Positions 1-9,044 of a stretch of DNA of 64,000 nucleotides are shown here, in pieces. The number at the start of each line of letters is the position of its first letter. Position 1 is the first letter of the stretch. The translations under genes and the position numbers were made by a program. The DNA is from CAZCZU01 sp964503475 (GTDB lineage Bacteria; Pseudomonadota; Zetaproteobacteria; Mariprofundales; Mariprofundaceae): NCBI GenBank assembly GCA_964503475.1, contig CAZCZU010000001.1, forward strand, positions 62,001-126,000. The letters run 5' to 3'. The notes below the pieces were generated by a model. That model did not search any database, was not told the origin of the DNA, and worked only from the letters and a program-made list of their open reading frames with translations.

Positions 1-340
1 TAATCAGATCGGCCTGGTTTCGAATCACGATTAAAATTTTGGCTTCCGGATAAAGGCTTTTGATTCGATCAGCAATTATCTTTGAGTCTTTACATCCGGT
101 AAAAGGATCGCCACAAAATCGTTCATGAGATAATACCGGAACCAGTTTTTCATTATTGATCCCTTTATCAATGAACTCTCTGGTACTCTCTTCACTGAAA
201 TCGAATTGATGAGGCTTTACTACTTTTGCGTATAAAGCCTCCATGGAGTGAGGTTGGTAGTAACCGCACTTTTCCTGGAATACTGTCTTTTGCAGCCATG
301 TGCTCGCAGTCTTGTGGTAGCCAATATGAACCAGCATCAT
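1..340 (-). CDS. Sulfotransferase family protein (3' end cut by window edge)
   Basis: The first 113 codons are present and the frame stays open to the window edge. The protein starts MMLVHIGYHKTASTWLQ, which carries the PAPS 5'-phosphosulfate loop (GYHKTASTWLQ). Near residues 104-108 an ILIVIRN stretch fits the 3'-phosphate binding strand of PAPS-dependent sulfotransferases. By family knowledge such enzymes move sulfate from PAPS onto a sugar or other acceptor. It lies 8 bp downstream of a flippase on the same strand, so the two probably share a transcript for a sulfated surface glycan. The DNA is visibly AT-richer than the rest of the window, which suggests acquired surface-polysaccharide genes. 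The start is the first of two adjacent ATGs. The acceptor substrate cannot be told. Confidence 0.8.
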   Translation of the reverse strand, partial: MMLVHIGYHKTASTWLQKTVFQEKCGYYQPHSMEALYAKVVKPHQFDFSEESTREFIDKGINNEKLVPVLSHERFCGDPFTGCKDSKIIADRIKSLYPEAKILIVIRNQADLI

Positions 341-348
341 CTATCCCG

Positions 349-1674
349 TTAAATTACTCTGACCGGCAGGAAGCCCAGCCTTTTCTTTGCCATGTATACC
401 ATTGACGCGTTTTTCACGCCAACTCCAAGTGCCATCGCCACCGCAGCCCCAACCGCACCGAATGGCGGTATAAGCAGTACCCCCAACAGGACGACAATAA
501 TTGCCCCTAGTATATTCAGGCTTCTGCAATCTTTTTCGTGCCCGGTCATCATTAGTAACTCTGCTACAGCTCCCGTAGAAGCATTAACCACAACACCAAT
601 CAATAAAATGCTGAGAATCGCTGCTCCTGCCGCAAAACCCGGCCCAAATATTCCCAATATCCAGCTTGAGCATAACCCGACAATTACTGATACCGGAAGG
701 GCGATCCACAAAAGTAATCGAGCGCTATCCCTCGAGACCTTCTCTAAACCTTCCAAATCGTTGTTTCTCCACATTGCAGAATACTTTGGAGCCAGAATGC
801 TGATCATTGCCATCAATGGAAATACCAATAAACTCGACACTCTATTTGCAATACCAAACAGGCCGACGTCCTGAGCTGTTCCCCACAAACCCAGCATGAT
901 AAGTGCACCTTGCTGCATAACCATACCTGTTAATGCAACACCAAACAGCGGCCAGCTTGACTCAAAGATTTTTTTCCTGGTCACTGTTCTTTCCTTAGCT
1001 TCGGAGTGAGTTCGAAGTGATGCCTTCCACATCATCCATGCTACCAAGGACATTACAGTTACTGATAATGAGTATGATGCGACTGCACCACTTTCCCCCC
1101 ACATTTCAATCATGGGGTACAATAGCAAGAGCGTTCCCAATGAAACCATGACGGTTTTGATCCATTGGGATGCCGGTATTTTTTTTATCCCACGCAGTCC
1201 TTCCGCATGGATCATACCGATGGCTAGAGGAAGTATAGCGACAGCCGCAATGCGAAACGGCACTTCCATGAATGGCTTGTCGAATATGTCCTTTGCCACC
1301 CAGCCAGCGCCGATGAACATCCCTGCCGCCAGAATAAGCGAAACTACTGATACTGTGCTTACGGCAACGCGATAAACGTATCGCACGTCCGCCCACTCCA
1401 AGTGTGTAGCATGGTAAGCAACGTAGCGTACGACTGTATTATCAAAACCGATTCGGCCTAATGACGCTAATATCGTTACAACCGATATCGCCAGGAAATA
1501 GATTCCGGTTCCTTCAACACCCAGCCAACGTGCAATCAGAATGCTAACAACAAAACCGAGAACCGTTCCCAATATGCGAATTACCAATGCCGCCGAAGCA
1601 CCTCGCAGAACTTCCTGCATATGCAGGTTATTCGCCGACAATTTATTAAGTATTTTTTTCAGCATCCATTTCAT
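349..1674 (-). CDS. Oligosaccharide flippase / Wzx-like polysaccharide transporter
   Basis: 441 residues, hydrophobic over nearly the whole length with about 12 to 14 predicted membrane segments. The N-terminus has a basic leader (MKWMLKKILNKLS) followed by a segment ending in ARWLGVEGTGIYFLA. That pattern is typical of the RfbX/Wzx branch of the MOP superfamily, which flips lipid-linked oligosaccharides across the inner membrane. It is immediately upstream of the sulfotransferase, consistent with one surface-glycan operon that continues out of the window. Length fits the family (400 to 500 residues). The transported glycan is unknown, and assignment to a precise subfamily would need a profile search. 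Confidence 0.8.
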   Translation of the reverse strand: MKWMLKKILNKLSANNLHMQEVLRGASAALVIRILGTVLGFVVSILIARWLGVEGTGIYFLAISVVTILASLGRIGFDNTVVRYVAYHATHLEWADVRYVYRVAVSTVSVVSLILAAGMFIGAGWVAKDIFDKPFMEVPFRIAAVAILPLAIGMIHAEGLRGIKKIPASQWIKTVMVSLGTLLLLYPMIEMWGESGAVASYSLSVTVMSLVAWMMWKASLRTHSEAKERTVTRKKIFESSWPLFGVALTGMVMQQGALIMLGLWGTAQDVGLFGIANRVSSLLVFPLMAMISILAPKYSAMWRNNDLEGLEKVSRDSARLLLWIALPVSVIVGLCSSWILGIFGPGFAAGAAILSILLIGVVVNASTGAVAELLMMTGHEKDCRSLNILGAIIVVLLGVLLIPPFGAVGAAVAMALGVGVKNASMVYMAKKRLGFLPVRVI

Positions 1675-1730
1675 TTCTAATCGAATTCAACCAGTTCCAG
1701 AAACTGATTCTGGCTTGTTATATTTATAAA

Positions 1731-1753
1731 GGGGGCGGCCGTTGGCCGCCCCC
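1731..1753 (-). terminator. Intrinsic terminator of the giant secreted protein gene
   Basis: A perfect 10-bp GC-only stem (gggggcggcc / ggccgccccc) with a 3-nt loop lies 36 bp past the stop of the 1,810-residue protein. Read on the minus strand it is followed by the T/A-rich run TTTATAAATATAA, as expected for termination in that direction. Confidence 0.8.
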
Positions 1754-1789
1754 TCATTTCAGATCTACCTTCATTGCCAGTTGTTTCGG

Positions 1790-4700
1790 TTATTTCCCGA
1801 TCGCCATACTGTCCCCGGTTAGGGTCAGTCCTGTTGGCGTACCATTAAGAATGGCCGTGTTGGCCTTGTCCTTGGCCACATATGTGCTGATGCCCGTGCC
1901 ATCAACACCATGCACCATCGAATCAAGCACGCCGTCATTGTTCGCATCCACCAGCCCATACTGATTGACCGTAAGTGTTGTCGGCATGAATGTCCTGAAC
2001 TTGCGGGCGCCGCTGACCGAATCACGAATATCGAATATTGCACGGCCATCACTGATTAACTGCTCTCCAAGCACAATTTCTTCTCCTGTCGAGCCATCCA
2101 TCTCGCCAGCCATCAGCTTCACGGTGTTAACCGTGCTGTCCAGGACTTGATTCACGGATAAATTGCTACCTGCCGTGTCATAAACCGCTGTCGTCAGACG
2201 ATTGTTGGCATTGGTCGCCATGACCGCCACCTCATCGATCCCATCTCCGTTCGAGTCGATGCGAGCGAACTGGATGTTGGTGTAGTTCTTCGTCAGCACG
2301 AACACATAGCCGGACAGCGTGCCATTAGCCTGGCGGATCTCCACCATCGGCCGACCTGCAACGATCCCGGTCGGAGCACCGGCATTCGCTTTCACCCCGC
2401 CCAGGGCGATCTCCTCGATGCCATCGCCATTCACATCCATCGGGAAAAACTTTCCGGATGTGAAGTTACCGGTCAGCATGAAGGTCTGCATGTTCACCGC
2501 GCCGCTTGTCGGATTATAGACCGTTGCAAGTGGCTGATTATCGGAAAGACGAACTGTACCCATCACAAGCTCCTGGCCGGCAACTGCGTCCATCTGTGCC
2601 GCATAGACGTTCAACACGCTCACCTTCGTTGCATTGTTGACGTAGAACGCCTTCACCAGGGTACCGTCCGCTCGACGAACCTGACACATGATCAGGTTAT
2701 CCGAACGCTGGCCGACAATCGCATACTCGTTCACTCCATCGCCATCGATGTCGATCGGAAGGCCGGCAACCAGCGTGGTTGTGTTATTGAAGTAATTGAT
2801 CGTACTAGTCACGGTTCCTGTCGCCGCATCAACCATAGAAACCGATGGCGTACCGTTGGCATCCGTTCCAATTATTGATAAAGGAGTCTGCATTGGCATC
2901 AATGTCGGATTGGTGCCGTTCAGGTACTCCTGGTAATCGAGTACTCCATTACCATTGAAATCGGTGGTGGCGTTGGCCGTGGTCAGGTTGCCGAAGTAGA
3001 GGGTCTCCCAGCCATCCGGCATCTTGTCCAGATCGGTATCGGCCGAGTAGTTCGGATCGAACGGGAAGGCATCGACATCATCGAAAACGCCATCGCCATC
3101 GCTGTCGGTGGCGCTACTCAGGGTCTTCATCGATACCGAGGTGACATTTCCCACCGTCAGATTGAAATCGGCCGCCACGGCGATATTGGCATTGTAGGTG
3201 CCGCCATCGGTGTAGTAGCCGCTCGGAACCGTCGGCATGTAGTTGTTCGGCGTCATCACATGGTAGGTGCCCGCCGTCGGCACATTGAAGGTGATCAGGC
3301 CCGCATTATTGGTGGTTCCCACCGCAACCTGGGTGCCGTTGGCATCCATCAGGTAGACCGTGACCATCTGCGGATTACCAAGGCCATCCGTCATCGTGAC
3401 CTGAATCGCCGCCGCAGGCTGCAGCTGCATATTCACCGTGGTGGTGGTGTTATCCAGCAGATTGTATCCCGCCGCCTGCGCCTGGGCGCTGACCACGCCG
3501 CCGACACCGTCGGCATAGCCGCCCGTCATGCCCGGAATGGCCTGCGGATAACCCATGCCTGGTTCGGACCTTTCGGCCGCCACGAACAGCTGCGCCGCAC
3601 CCGGCGTGATGCCGCTGATCACATAGCGGCCATTGATATCGGTGGTGGCGCTGTAGGAGCCGAACATGCTGGTCGGATTGGTACGTACCGTCACCCCCTC
3701 GACCGGCTGCCCGTTCGGATCGGTGATATAGCCATCAACCGTGGCGCCCTGCCACAGGTGCACCGTCATCGCTGTCGGTGCCGCCACACTGGCCGCATAC
3801 ATCGGCGCAAAGCTCGGATCGGCGACCAGGGTATAGGCGCCCGGACCACCGGCGACATAGCCGCCAGCGTACGGCGAGGTCATCATATTCGGCACCACGG
3901 CGATAACGCCGCCTACCTTGTCGTCGACCAACATCGTCGCGACACCGTTGCGATCCGTTGCAACGTTTGAGTTGGGCACCGGATTGCCCATATCGGTGAT
4001 CGGCATGCCCATGTTATCCGACAGGTAGACCGGCTGGTTCGGCACCGGCTTGCCGGAGGGATCGAGCACCGTCACATCGATACGGCCACCCTTGCGCAGG
4101 CTGATGGTATTGCCGCTGCTGGCGACACCGGCCGCGACCATGACATTCAGGGCATTGGTCGAGTAGCGGGCCGTCACACCTGTATTGTCGACCGTGCCGC
4201 CCAGGCCGTCGTTGGGCAGCATCCCCATGGTCGGGAACCAGACATTGTAATCGACGTTCACCATATAGCTGCCCGGCAGCATGTTGGCCGTGAAGGCGCC
4301 TGTTGCATCGGTGAATACGCTGCCCATGGCCGTGCTGACCATGGCGCCGGCCACCGGCGCACCGGTCGGATCGAGCAGGGTGCCACTGATGCTGCCACCC
4401 TGGGCGAGCTGCACATTCATCAGCGCCTGCTGATTCGCGTTGACGGTGATGCTGGCCGGCATTGCGCCGCCGGTCGTGCCGTTGATATCGACCTGGCCTG
4501 CGACACCGAAATTGGCGAACGGCGTGTTCACGCCGGTGAGCGGATTCATCGCCTCGCTGATCGTCATGGTATAGGTATCCGGTGCCAGGTTGGGCAGCTT
4601 GTAGGAGCCCGTGGCATCGGTGGTGACAAAATAGCTGGCCGGAGTCGAATAGGTGCCGGTCATCGGATCGTAAACGCTGGTGCCGGTGATGCTCACCGTG

Positions 4701-7222
4701 GCACCGACCACGGCTGCGCCGGTCGGATCGACCACCACACCGCTGATCCCTGCCCCCGGATTCATGGCTGCGTTGATTGTGGTGGTGGCGCCGGGCATCA
4801 CCGTGAAGCTGGCCGCACCTGCCATCGTCGGGACCAGATTGCCCGCCGCATCGATATAGCCGCCGCTGTAGCCGTAGGGGTTGGCGTTCCACGGATCGAC
4901 ATGCACCAGGAAGGGCATCGCCGGAACCATCGAGCCGGTCGCCACGCCGTTGGCATCGGTATAGACAGTGGTGAGGTAGGCACCGGTCGTATCCTCGATA
5001 TCGACCGCCACATTGGCCGCCGGATTACCGCCCGGGCCGGTGAGGGTGCCGATTATGATGCCGCCCTGCATCAACTGCATGCTCACCGGGGTCGGCGTAC
5101 CGACGGAGGCGACGAAGCTGGCACCCATCAGCGGATCCGGCGTCACACCACCCATGCCGTTGGCATAGCCGCCGACCCAGCCATTGGAGAAGGGCACCGG
5201 CATGCCGGTATTGAAATCGTAAAGGCCCTGGTCGGTATAGACCTGATAGGTGCCGGCGGCAACGGTCATGCTGTAGGCGCCACTGGCATCGGTCAGGGCA
5301 TAGCCGCCGGAGAACTGCGTCGAATCCCAGGCATTGATGCCGAGGTTGGTCACCGGATTACCGGCCGGATCGGTGACCACGCCACTGATCGTGGCACCGG
5401 CCAACAGCTGCATGTTGATATTCACAACGGCATCGGCCGGCAGCTGGAAGGTCATCTCCTGCCCGGCTGTGCGGGTGAGGGTGCCGGCTGTTCCGTAGCG
5501 ACCGCCCATGTTGCCGGCCGGAAGATTGGTGCTGTCGAACACTTCCAGCCACAGGGTCGAGGACGGGGAGCTGTTGTAGATGGTGTAGTTGCCGCTGGCA
5601 TCGGTGACGGCCTGGTCGTTATACATGTTGTTGGTATTATCGAACAGCGCCACCGTCGCACCGGCCACCGGATTACCGGCCGTATCGACCAGCGTGCCGG
5701 TGATCATGCCCTGTTTGCCCATCACCATGGCGATGGTCGCGCCCGGAACCGGAAACAGTTTTGCCGGCGTAACGGTGTAATCGCCACTGATATTGACACC
5801 GTTGGCCGCTGGCGTACTGACAAGGCTCCCGTAGCTGTAGGGTGCCGGCGCATAGGCCGAAAAACCGTAGCCGATGCTCGGATCGAGCTCGAGCGTCAGC
5901 GCGCCATTACTGTCGCTTAAGCCAAAGCCGCTCAGTTTCTGCGCCGCCACCCCGGACAGGCTATAGGCTGAGATACTGGCGCCGGTGATCGGCTGGCCAA
6001 TCGCATCGGTCACGCTGATGGCGACCGGAACCGCCGCCCGGCTCTGCGCGAACGGAACCGCGCCGCCACCCAGTGCCTGAGACTGGGCGACCAGATCCTG
6101 GTAAGGATAGCTCTGCTCGACGAATCCGGTCGCCTTGCTGTTCAGGTTGACCAGGTCACCGCTGCCGACATACAGCGTATGAATGCCGGGCGCATCCTCG
6201 AGATAGCTGGTGCCCCTGTAGCTGATCTGCTGCTGGCCCCACTGGTCGAAGACCGGTGCACCGTTGGCATCGAACTGCGGCGCTTCGTAATAGACACCGC
6301 CCGGAAGGGCCGCACCGCCGCCATCGACCAGCTGCACCTGCACCCGGGTAACGCCGGCCGCCGAGCCGCTGCTGGCGCCGATCCGATAGGATTGCAGGCT
6401 TGATGTCATGCCGCCAACCTGGTTATCCACGCTGCAGACACGTCCGACACCCGGCTTGAAATAGTCGGTCACGTCCGACACCGTGGTCGTGACATTATTC
6501 ACGTCGGTCATCTGTATCTGCACGTGTACGGCCAGCAACCCCTGCAGCACGGCCAGGCCGGCACCGCCGTTGGCCGGATCCCAGCTGGCTGCCAAATTGG
6601 CATCGTAATCGGGATGGGCCGGATTGGAGAGATCGTGCATGGCGCCGGCGTTGTCATCAACGGTGATCGTGCTCGTCTCCAGCCACTGCCCCTGCACCAC
6701 CGTGCCGCTCATGTCGTAATTGACGACGGCACGCGTGCTGGTGTAGGGAACCGCCGTATCCAGTATCTCCGGCACCATCGGGGAGGGCACAGTCAGATTG
6801 CTGCTGGCAAAGGTGGCGGCGCTCACCGTGGCCGGTTGCGAAACCAGGCCGTAATAATAGGTGTTCTGGGGCATGTTGCTAAGGGTGTTGCGCGCACCGT
6901 ACTCCGTGTAGCCATTGATATCCTGGGTGATGTACAGCGTTGTGCCAGAGTTACTCAGGGTGCTGGAAGTCGGTACGAGCGGACCGTCGGCCACATTGGC
7001 GTTGGCGCGTGCCGGCTGTGCCGGGCCGCCCCGCTCGAACGAGATATCGCTGACATAGTTGATGCCATTGAAATAGGTATAGGCATAGGCACGCTCGTCG
7101 CTTGTACCCGGCGCCGGATTGCTGGCAGCCAGCGAGTATTGGGTCGCCTGCGCCGGTGCTGCCATCAGCAGCATCGCCATCGCTCCCAGCATCATTGCGG
7201 CAAATCTCTTCATGCCTGACAT
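1790..7222 (-). CDS. Giant secreted protein: nine carboxypeptidase-regulatory-like repeats, Ca-binding stretch, FG-GAP-like C-terminus
   Basis: 1,810 residues. Residues 1-27 form a Sec signal peptide ending APAQA|TQ. From about 398 to 1,330 there are nine divergent units of about 100 residues, each built around a core like GVVTDPAGNPVTNLGI. This is the CarboxypepD_reg / CNA-B-like beta-sandwich pattern. About 1,369-1,443 carries Asp-rich thrombospondin-3 or EF-hand-like motifs (DSDGDGVFDD, DFNGNGVLDYQEY). About 1,488-1,775 has four motifs such as DIDGDGVNEY and DVNGDGIEEI, typical of FG-GAP/VCBS beta-propeller repeats. No PEP-CTERM or LPXTG tail is seen. A strong GGAGG lies 5 nt before the chosen ATG. 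It is probably an exported surface or matrix protein stabilised by calcium. Function is unknown. Confidence 0.85.
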   Translation of the reverse strand: MSGMKRFAAMMLGAMAMLLMAAPAQATQYSLAASNPAPGTSDERAYAYTYFNGINYVSDISFERGGPAQPARANANVADGPLVPTSSTLSNSGTTLYITQDINGYTEYGARNTLSNMPQNTYYYGLVSQPATVSAATFASSNLTVPSPMVPEILDTAVPYTSTRAVVNYDMSGTVVQGQWLETSTITVDDNAGAMHDLSNPAHPDYDANLAASWDPANGGAGLAVLQGLLAVHVQIQMTDVNNVTTTVSDVTDYFKPGVGRVCSVDNQVGGMTSSLQSYRIGASSGSAAGVTRVQVQLVDGGGAALPGGVYYEAPQFDANGAPVFDQWGQQQISYRGTSYLEDAPGIHTLYVGSGDLVNLNSKATGFVEQSYPYQDLVAQSQALGGGAVPFAQSRAAVPVAISVTDAIGQPITGASISAYSLSGVAAQKLSGFGLSDSNGALTLELDPSIGYGFSAYAPAPYSYGSLVSTPAANGVNISGDYTVTPAKLFPVPGATIAMVMGKQGMITGTLVDTAGNPVAGATVALFDNTNNMYNDQAVTDASGNYTIYNSSPSSTLWLEVFDSTNLPAGNMGGRYGTAGTLTRTAGQEMTFQLPADAVVNINMQLLAGATISGVVTDPAGNPVTNLGINAWDSTQFSGGYALTDASGAYSMTVAAGTYQVYTDQGLYDFNTGMPVPFSNGWVGGYANGMGGVTPDPLMGASFVASVGTPTPVSMQLMQGGIIIGTLTGPGGNPAANVAVDIEDTTGAYLTTVYTDANGVATGSMVPAMPFLVHVDPWNANPYGYSGGYIDAAGNLVPTMAGAASFTVMPGATTTINAAMNPGAGISGVVVDPTGAAVVGATVSITGTSVYDPMTGTYSTPASYFVTTDATGSYKLPNLAPDTYTMTISEAMNPLTGVNTPFANFGVAGQVDINGTTGGAMPASITVNANQQALMNVQLAQGGSISGTLLDPTGAPVAGAMVSTAMGSVFTDATGAFTANMLPGSYMVNVDYNVWFPTMGMLPNDGLGGTVDNTGVTARYSTNALNVMVAAGVASSGNTISLRKGGRIDVTVLDPSGKPVPNQPVYLSDNMGMPITDMGNPVPNSNVATDRNGVATMLVDDKVGGVIAVVPNMMTSPYAGGYVAGGPGAYTLVADPSFAPMYAASVAAPTAMTVHLWQGATVDGYITDPNGQPVEGVTVRTNPTSMFGSYSATTDINGRYVISGITPGAAQLFVAAERSEPGMGYPQAIPGMTGGYADGVGGVVSAQAQAAGYNLLDNTTTTVNMQLQPAAAIQVTMTDGLGNPQMVTVYLMDANGTQVAVGTTNNAGLITFNVPTAGTYHVMTPNNYMPTVPSGYYTDGGTYNANIAVAADFNLTVGNVTSVSMKTLSSATDSDGDGVFDDVDAFPFDPNYSADTDLDKMPDGWETLYFGNLTTANATTDFNGNGVLDYQEYLNGTNPTLMPMQTPLSIIGTDANGTPSVSMVDAATGTVTSTINYFNNTTTLVAGLPIDIDGDGVNEYAIVGQRSDNLIMCQVRRADGTLVKAFYVNNATKVSVLNVYAAQMDAVAGQELVMGTVRLSDNQPLATVYNPTSGAVNMQTFMLTGNFTSGKFFPMDVNGDGIEEIALGGVKANAGAPTGIVAGRPMVEIRQANGTLSGYVFVLTKNYTNIQFARIDSNGDGIDEVAVMATNANNRLTTAVYDTAGSNLSVNQVLDSTVNTVKLMAGEMDGSTGEEIVLGEQLISDGRAIFDIRDSVSGARKFRTFMPTTLTVNQYGLVDANNDGVLDSMVHGVDGTGISTYVAKDKANTAILNGTPTGLTLTGDSMAIGK

Positions 7223-7274
7223 ATCTTCCTCCCGATTATCCCTGTATACGTTTCAAAAATGGTTGTGCTTGCGA

Positions 7275-7291
7275 CCGGTTCGCCGAACCGG
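7275..7291 (-). other. GC-rich hairpin between STN-like gene and giant gene
   Basis: A near-perfect palindrome (ccggttcg c cgaaccgg) sits in the 78-bp gap between the two minus-strand genes. No T-tract follows directly, so it is more likely a partial attenuator or an mRNA-stability hairpin within one operon than a terminator. This is inference. Confidence 0.35.
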
Positions 7292-7300
7292 CTGCGCGGA

Positions 7301-8119
7301 TCAGTGCTGCGGCCGGTGCGGCACGCCGGCCGGGCGGGCCCGCCCGGAAACAAACTGCTCTGGCGTGATCAGGCCATGCTGCATCGCCATATACTGCGAC
7401 CCGCTCATGCGCGGTGCCGTTTGCTGCTGCTGCCTGAGACGGGCCAGTTGCCGACGATCGTTTTCGATGCGCTTCATCAGACGCTGCTCCTGCTTCGAGG
7501 GGCCTGCCTGCACCGACGCATGCGAAGATTTATCCGCTTTGGCTTTTTCAATGGCCTTTTTCTGCGCCGCCTGCCGCTGCTGCTTCAGCTTGTGCAGCTC
7601 GCGAACCGAGCTGCCGATCCGGTCGCCCAGCAAGCGCATCCGTTTGGCCAGGCGCGCCTTTGTCTGCACCTGCGGCCCCTGCTGCATGGCACGGCGCTGG
7701 GCCATGACCGAGGTGGCCATGCGGCTCGGCTTGCGCGCTGCCGGTGCGATCAGTTCGGTTTTCGATGCTGCGTCGGCCTTGCTGCCGGCCGGCAGCACGA
7801 CGATCTCTTTCATAAAGCGGTGCCCATCGGCCCACACCATGGCCACGTTGAAGCCCTTGAGCAGGGTCTTGATTGCCCGCTCGGGCTCCGCCTGCTTCAC
7901 GCTGGCCGAAACCTTGCCCTTCACCTTCGGCGACATGCGCACCTGCACATGCAGGGCATCGGCCAGCTCATGCAGCACCTGACGCACCGGTGTCTTGTCG
8001 TAGCTGGCGCTAACCTGGCCGCCACTCACCTGAATGGCCGATGCGGCCTGCGCGGAAGCAGCAAACAGAAAAAGGGTCGACAGCGACCATACGGTCGCCC
8101 GCATTGTGAATCGTCTCAT
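7301..8119 (-). CDS. Periplasmic protein with secretin/TonB short N-terminal (STN)-like domain
   Basis: 272 residues from an ATG preceded by GAGGGG 5 nt away; an in-frame start 21 codons further upstream lacks such a site. The N-terminus is a signal peptide (TLFLFAASAQA|AS). Residues of about 35-95 (SYDKTPVRQVLHELADALHV ... AIKTLLKGFN) have the hydrophobic spacing of STN domains, found at the N-terminus of secretins and TonB receptors. The C-terminal half is Lys/Arg/Gln-rich and likely helical or coiled-coil. No secretin or receptor barrel is attached. It lies directly upstream of the giant secreted protein on the same strand, so it may assist that protein's export or anchoring. The STN call is by eye. 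Confidence 0.6.
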   Translation of the reverse strand: MRRFTMRATVWSLSTLFLFAASAQAASAIQVSGGQVSASYDKTPVRQVLHELADALHVQVRMSPKVKGKVSASVKQAEPERAIKTLLKGFNVAMVWADGHRFMKEIVVLPAGSKADAASKTELIAPAARKPSRMATSVMAQRRAMQQGPQVQTKARLAKRMRLLGDRIGSSVRELHKLKQQRQAAQKKAIEKAKADKSSHASVQAGPSKQEQRLMKRIENDRRQLARLRQQQQTAPRMSGSQYMAMQHGLITPEQFVSGRARPAGVPHRPQH

Positions 8120-8203
8120 GGTTCCCCTCACTCCCCTCATGCTCCTCAGCGCACAGATAAAAATGGAATCGCTGCCCATCATCCACAGTCGAATTACGGG
8201 TTC

Positions 8204-8223
8204 AATAGCCCATTTGAGCTATT
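8204..8223. promoter_or_regulatory. Inverted repeat between divergent genes (possible operator)
   Basis: AATAGC-N8-GCTATT forms a 6-bp-arm inverted repeat in the 207-bp gap between the minus-strand STN-like gene and the plus-strand small lipoprotein. Its place suits a regulator site, but no regulator or clear promoter can be tied to it. Confidence 0.25.
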
Positions 8224-8326
8224 TGCATCTGATTTCAGTGTATAAACTCAAAATATTGTTGATTGCGACTTCTGACACTGGCCAATTTATGACTGTTCGG
8301 CAGCATGGCCTGAAAAGGAGTCCGTC

Positions 8327-8518
8327 ATGAAACTGTTCCTGATCTCAATCTCACTGCTTTTAGCCCTCACCGCCTGCGACGATGCCAAAAAGGCCGGCGA
8401 CGATACTGCCCGCGAACTGACCGGCAGCAATATGGTGCAGCAGGAGAAGAAGATGAAACAGCAACTGAATGCGATCGAACAACAGCAGGCCGAGCGGATG
8501 AAGCAGATCGAGGAATGA
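8327..8518 (+). CDS. Small lipoprotein with coiled-coil tail
   Basis: 63 residues. A signal sequence ends in the lipobox LTAC, with Cys16 as the lipidation site. After it comes a short acidic linker and a Gln/Lys/Glu-rich helix (about 36-63) with heptad-like spacing. AAGGAG lies 8 nt before the ATG. The form recalls small outer-membrane lipoproteins such as Lpp-like or entericidin-like peptides, but no specific family is recognised. The following 103 bp up to mntA contain only short CTGACAACTGACC-type near-repeats. Confidence 0.7.
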   Translation: MKLFLISISLLLALTACDDAKKAGDDTARELTGSNMVQQEKKMKQQLNAIEQQQAERMKQIEE

Positions 8519-8621
8519 AGTTGGCAGAGTCGCCATCCTGCCCCGACTGACAACTGACCGCTGTCGACTCGTTTCCTCATCTCTCATTGCTTATCCCGCC
8601 AAAACCCGAAACAATAGCCAC

Positions 8622-9044
8622 ATGAATGCACAGGCTTTCCGGCCCGGGCTGCCGCAGGCAGAGATGATCGACATGATTCGCAACCGGCTGCCCGGCATTG
8701 TGGCCATCTATCTTTTCGGCTCCCGGGCCGCCGAAGCGGCTGGCACCGAAAGCGACCTGGATCTGGCCGTGCTGGCCGAAGACCCACTGTCGGCGGTGGA
8801 GGTATGGGAACTGGCCCAGCAGCTCGCCATTTCGACCGGCTGTGATGTCGATCTTGTCGATCTGCGTACAGCCTCCACCGTCATGCGTATGCAGGTGATC
8901 GCGCACGGACAACGCATCTTTTGCACCGATGACTGGTCCTGCGACAGTTTCGAGGACTTTGTCTTCGCCGATCACGCCCGCCTCAACGAGGAGCGAGCGG
9001 CCATACTCGAGGATGTACGCCAACGGAGAAGCATCCATGGATGA
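8622..9044 (+). CDS. mntA: MntA-type minimal nucleotidyltransferase antitoxin
   Basis: 140 residues. The nucleotidyltransferase signature GS-X10-DxD is complete: Gly33-Ser34, Asp45 and Asp47 (GSRAAEAAGTESDLDL), followed by CDVDLVDL with a possible third acidic residue. By established knowledge of the MntA-HepT system, such enzymes silence the partner HEPN RNase by adding AMP units to its tyrosine. The stop codon overlaps the start of hepT by 8 bp, so the pair is translationally coupled with antitoxin first. No good ribosome site is seen before the ATG. A role as an antibiotic nucleotidyltransferase is unlikely because of size and partner. Confidence 0.85.
   Translation: MNAQAFRPGLPQAEMIDMIRNRLPGIVAIYLFGSRAAEAAGTESDLDLAVLAEDPLSAVEVWELAQQLAISTGCDVDLVDLRTASTVMRMQVIAHGQRIFCTDDWSCDSFEDFVFADHARLNEERAAILEDVRQRRSIHG

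Noticed and set aside
3260..5920. Long open frames on the plus strand (236 and 339 codons) opposite the giant gene
   Set aside because: They are antisense to a gene with clear repeat domains, rich in His/Arg/Gly from codon mirroring, and have no family features.
8622..9044. Antibiotic nucleotidyltransferase as the identity of the mntA product
   Set aside because: It is only 140 residues and is translationally coupled to a HEPN toxin.
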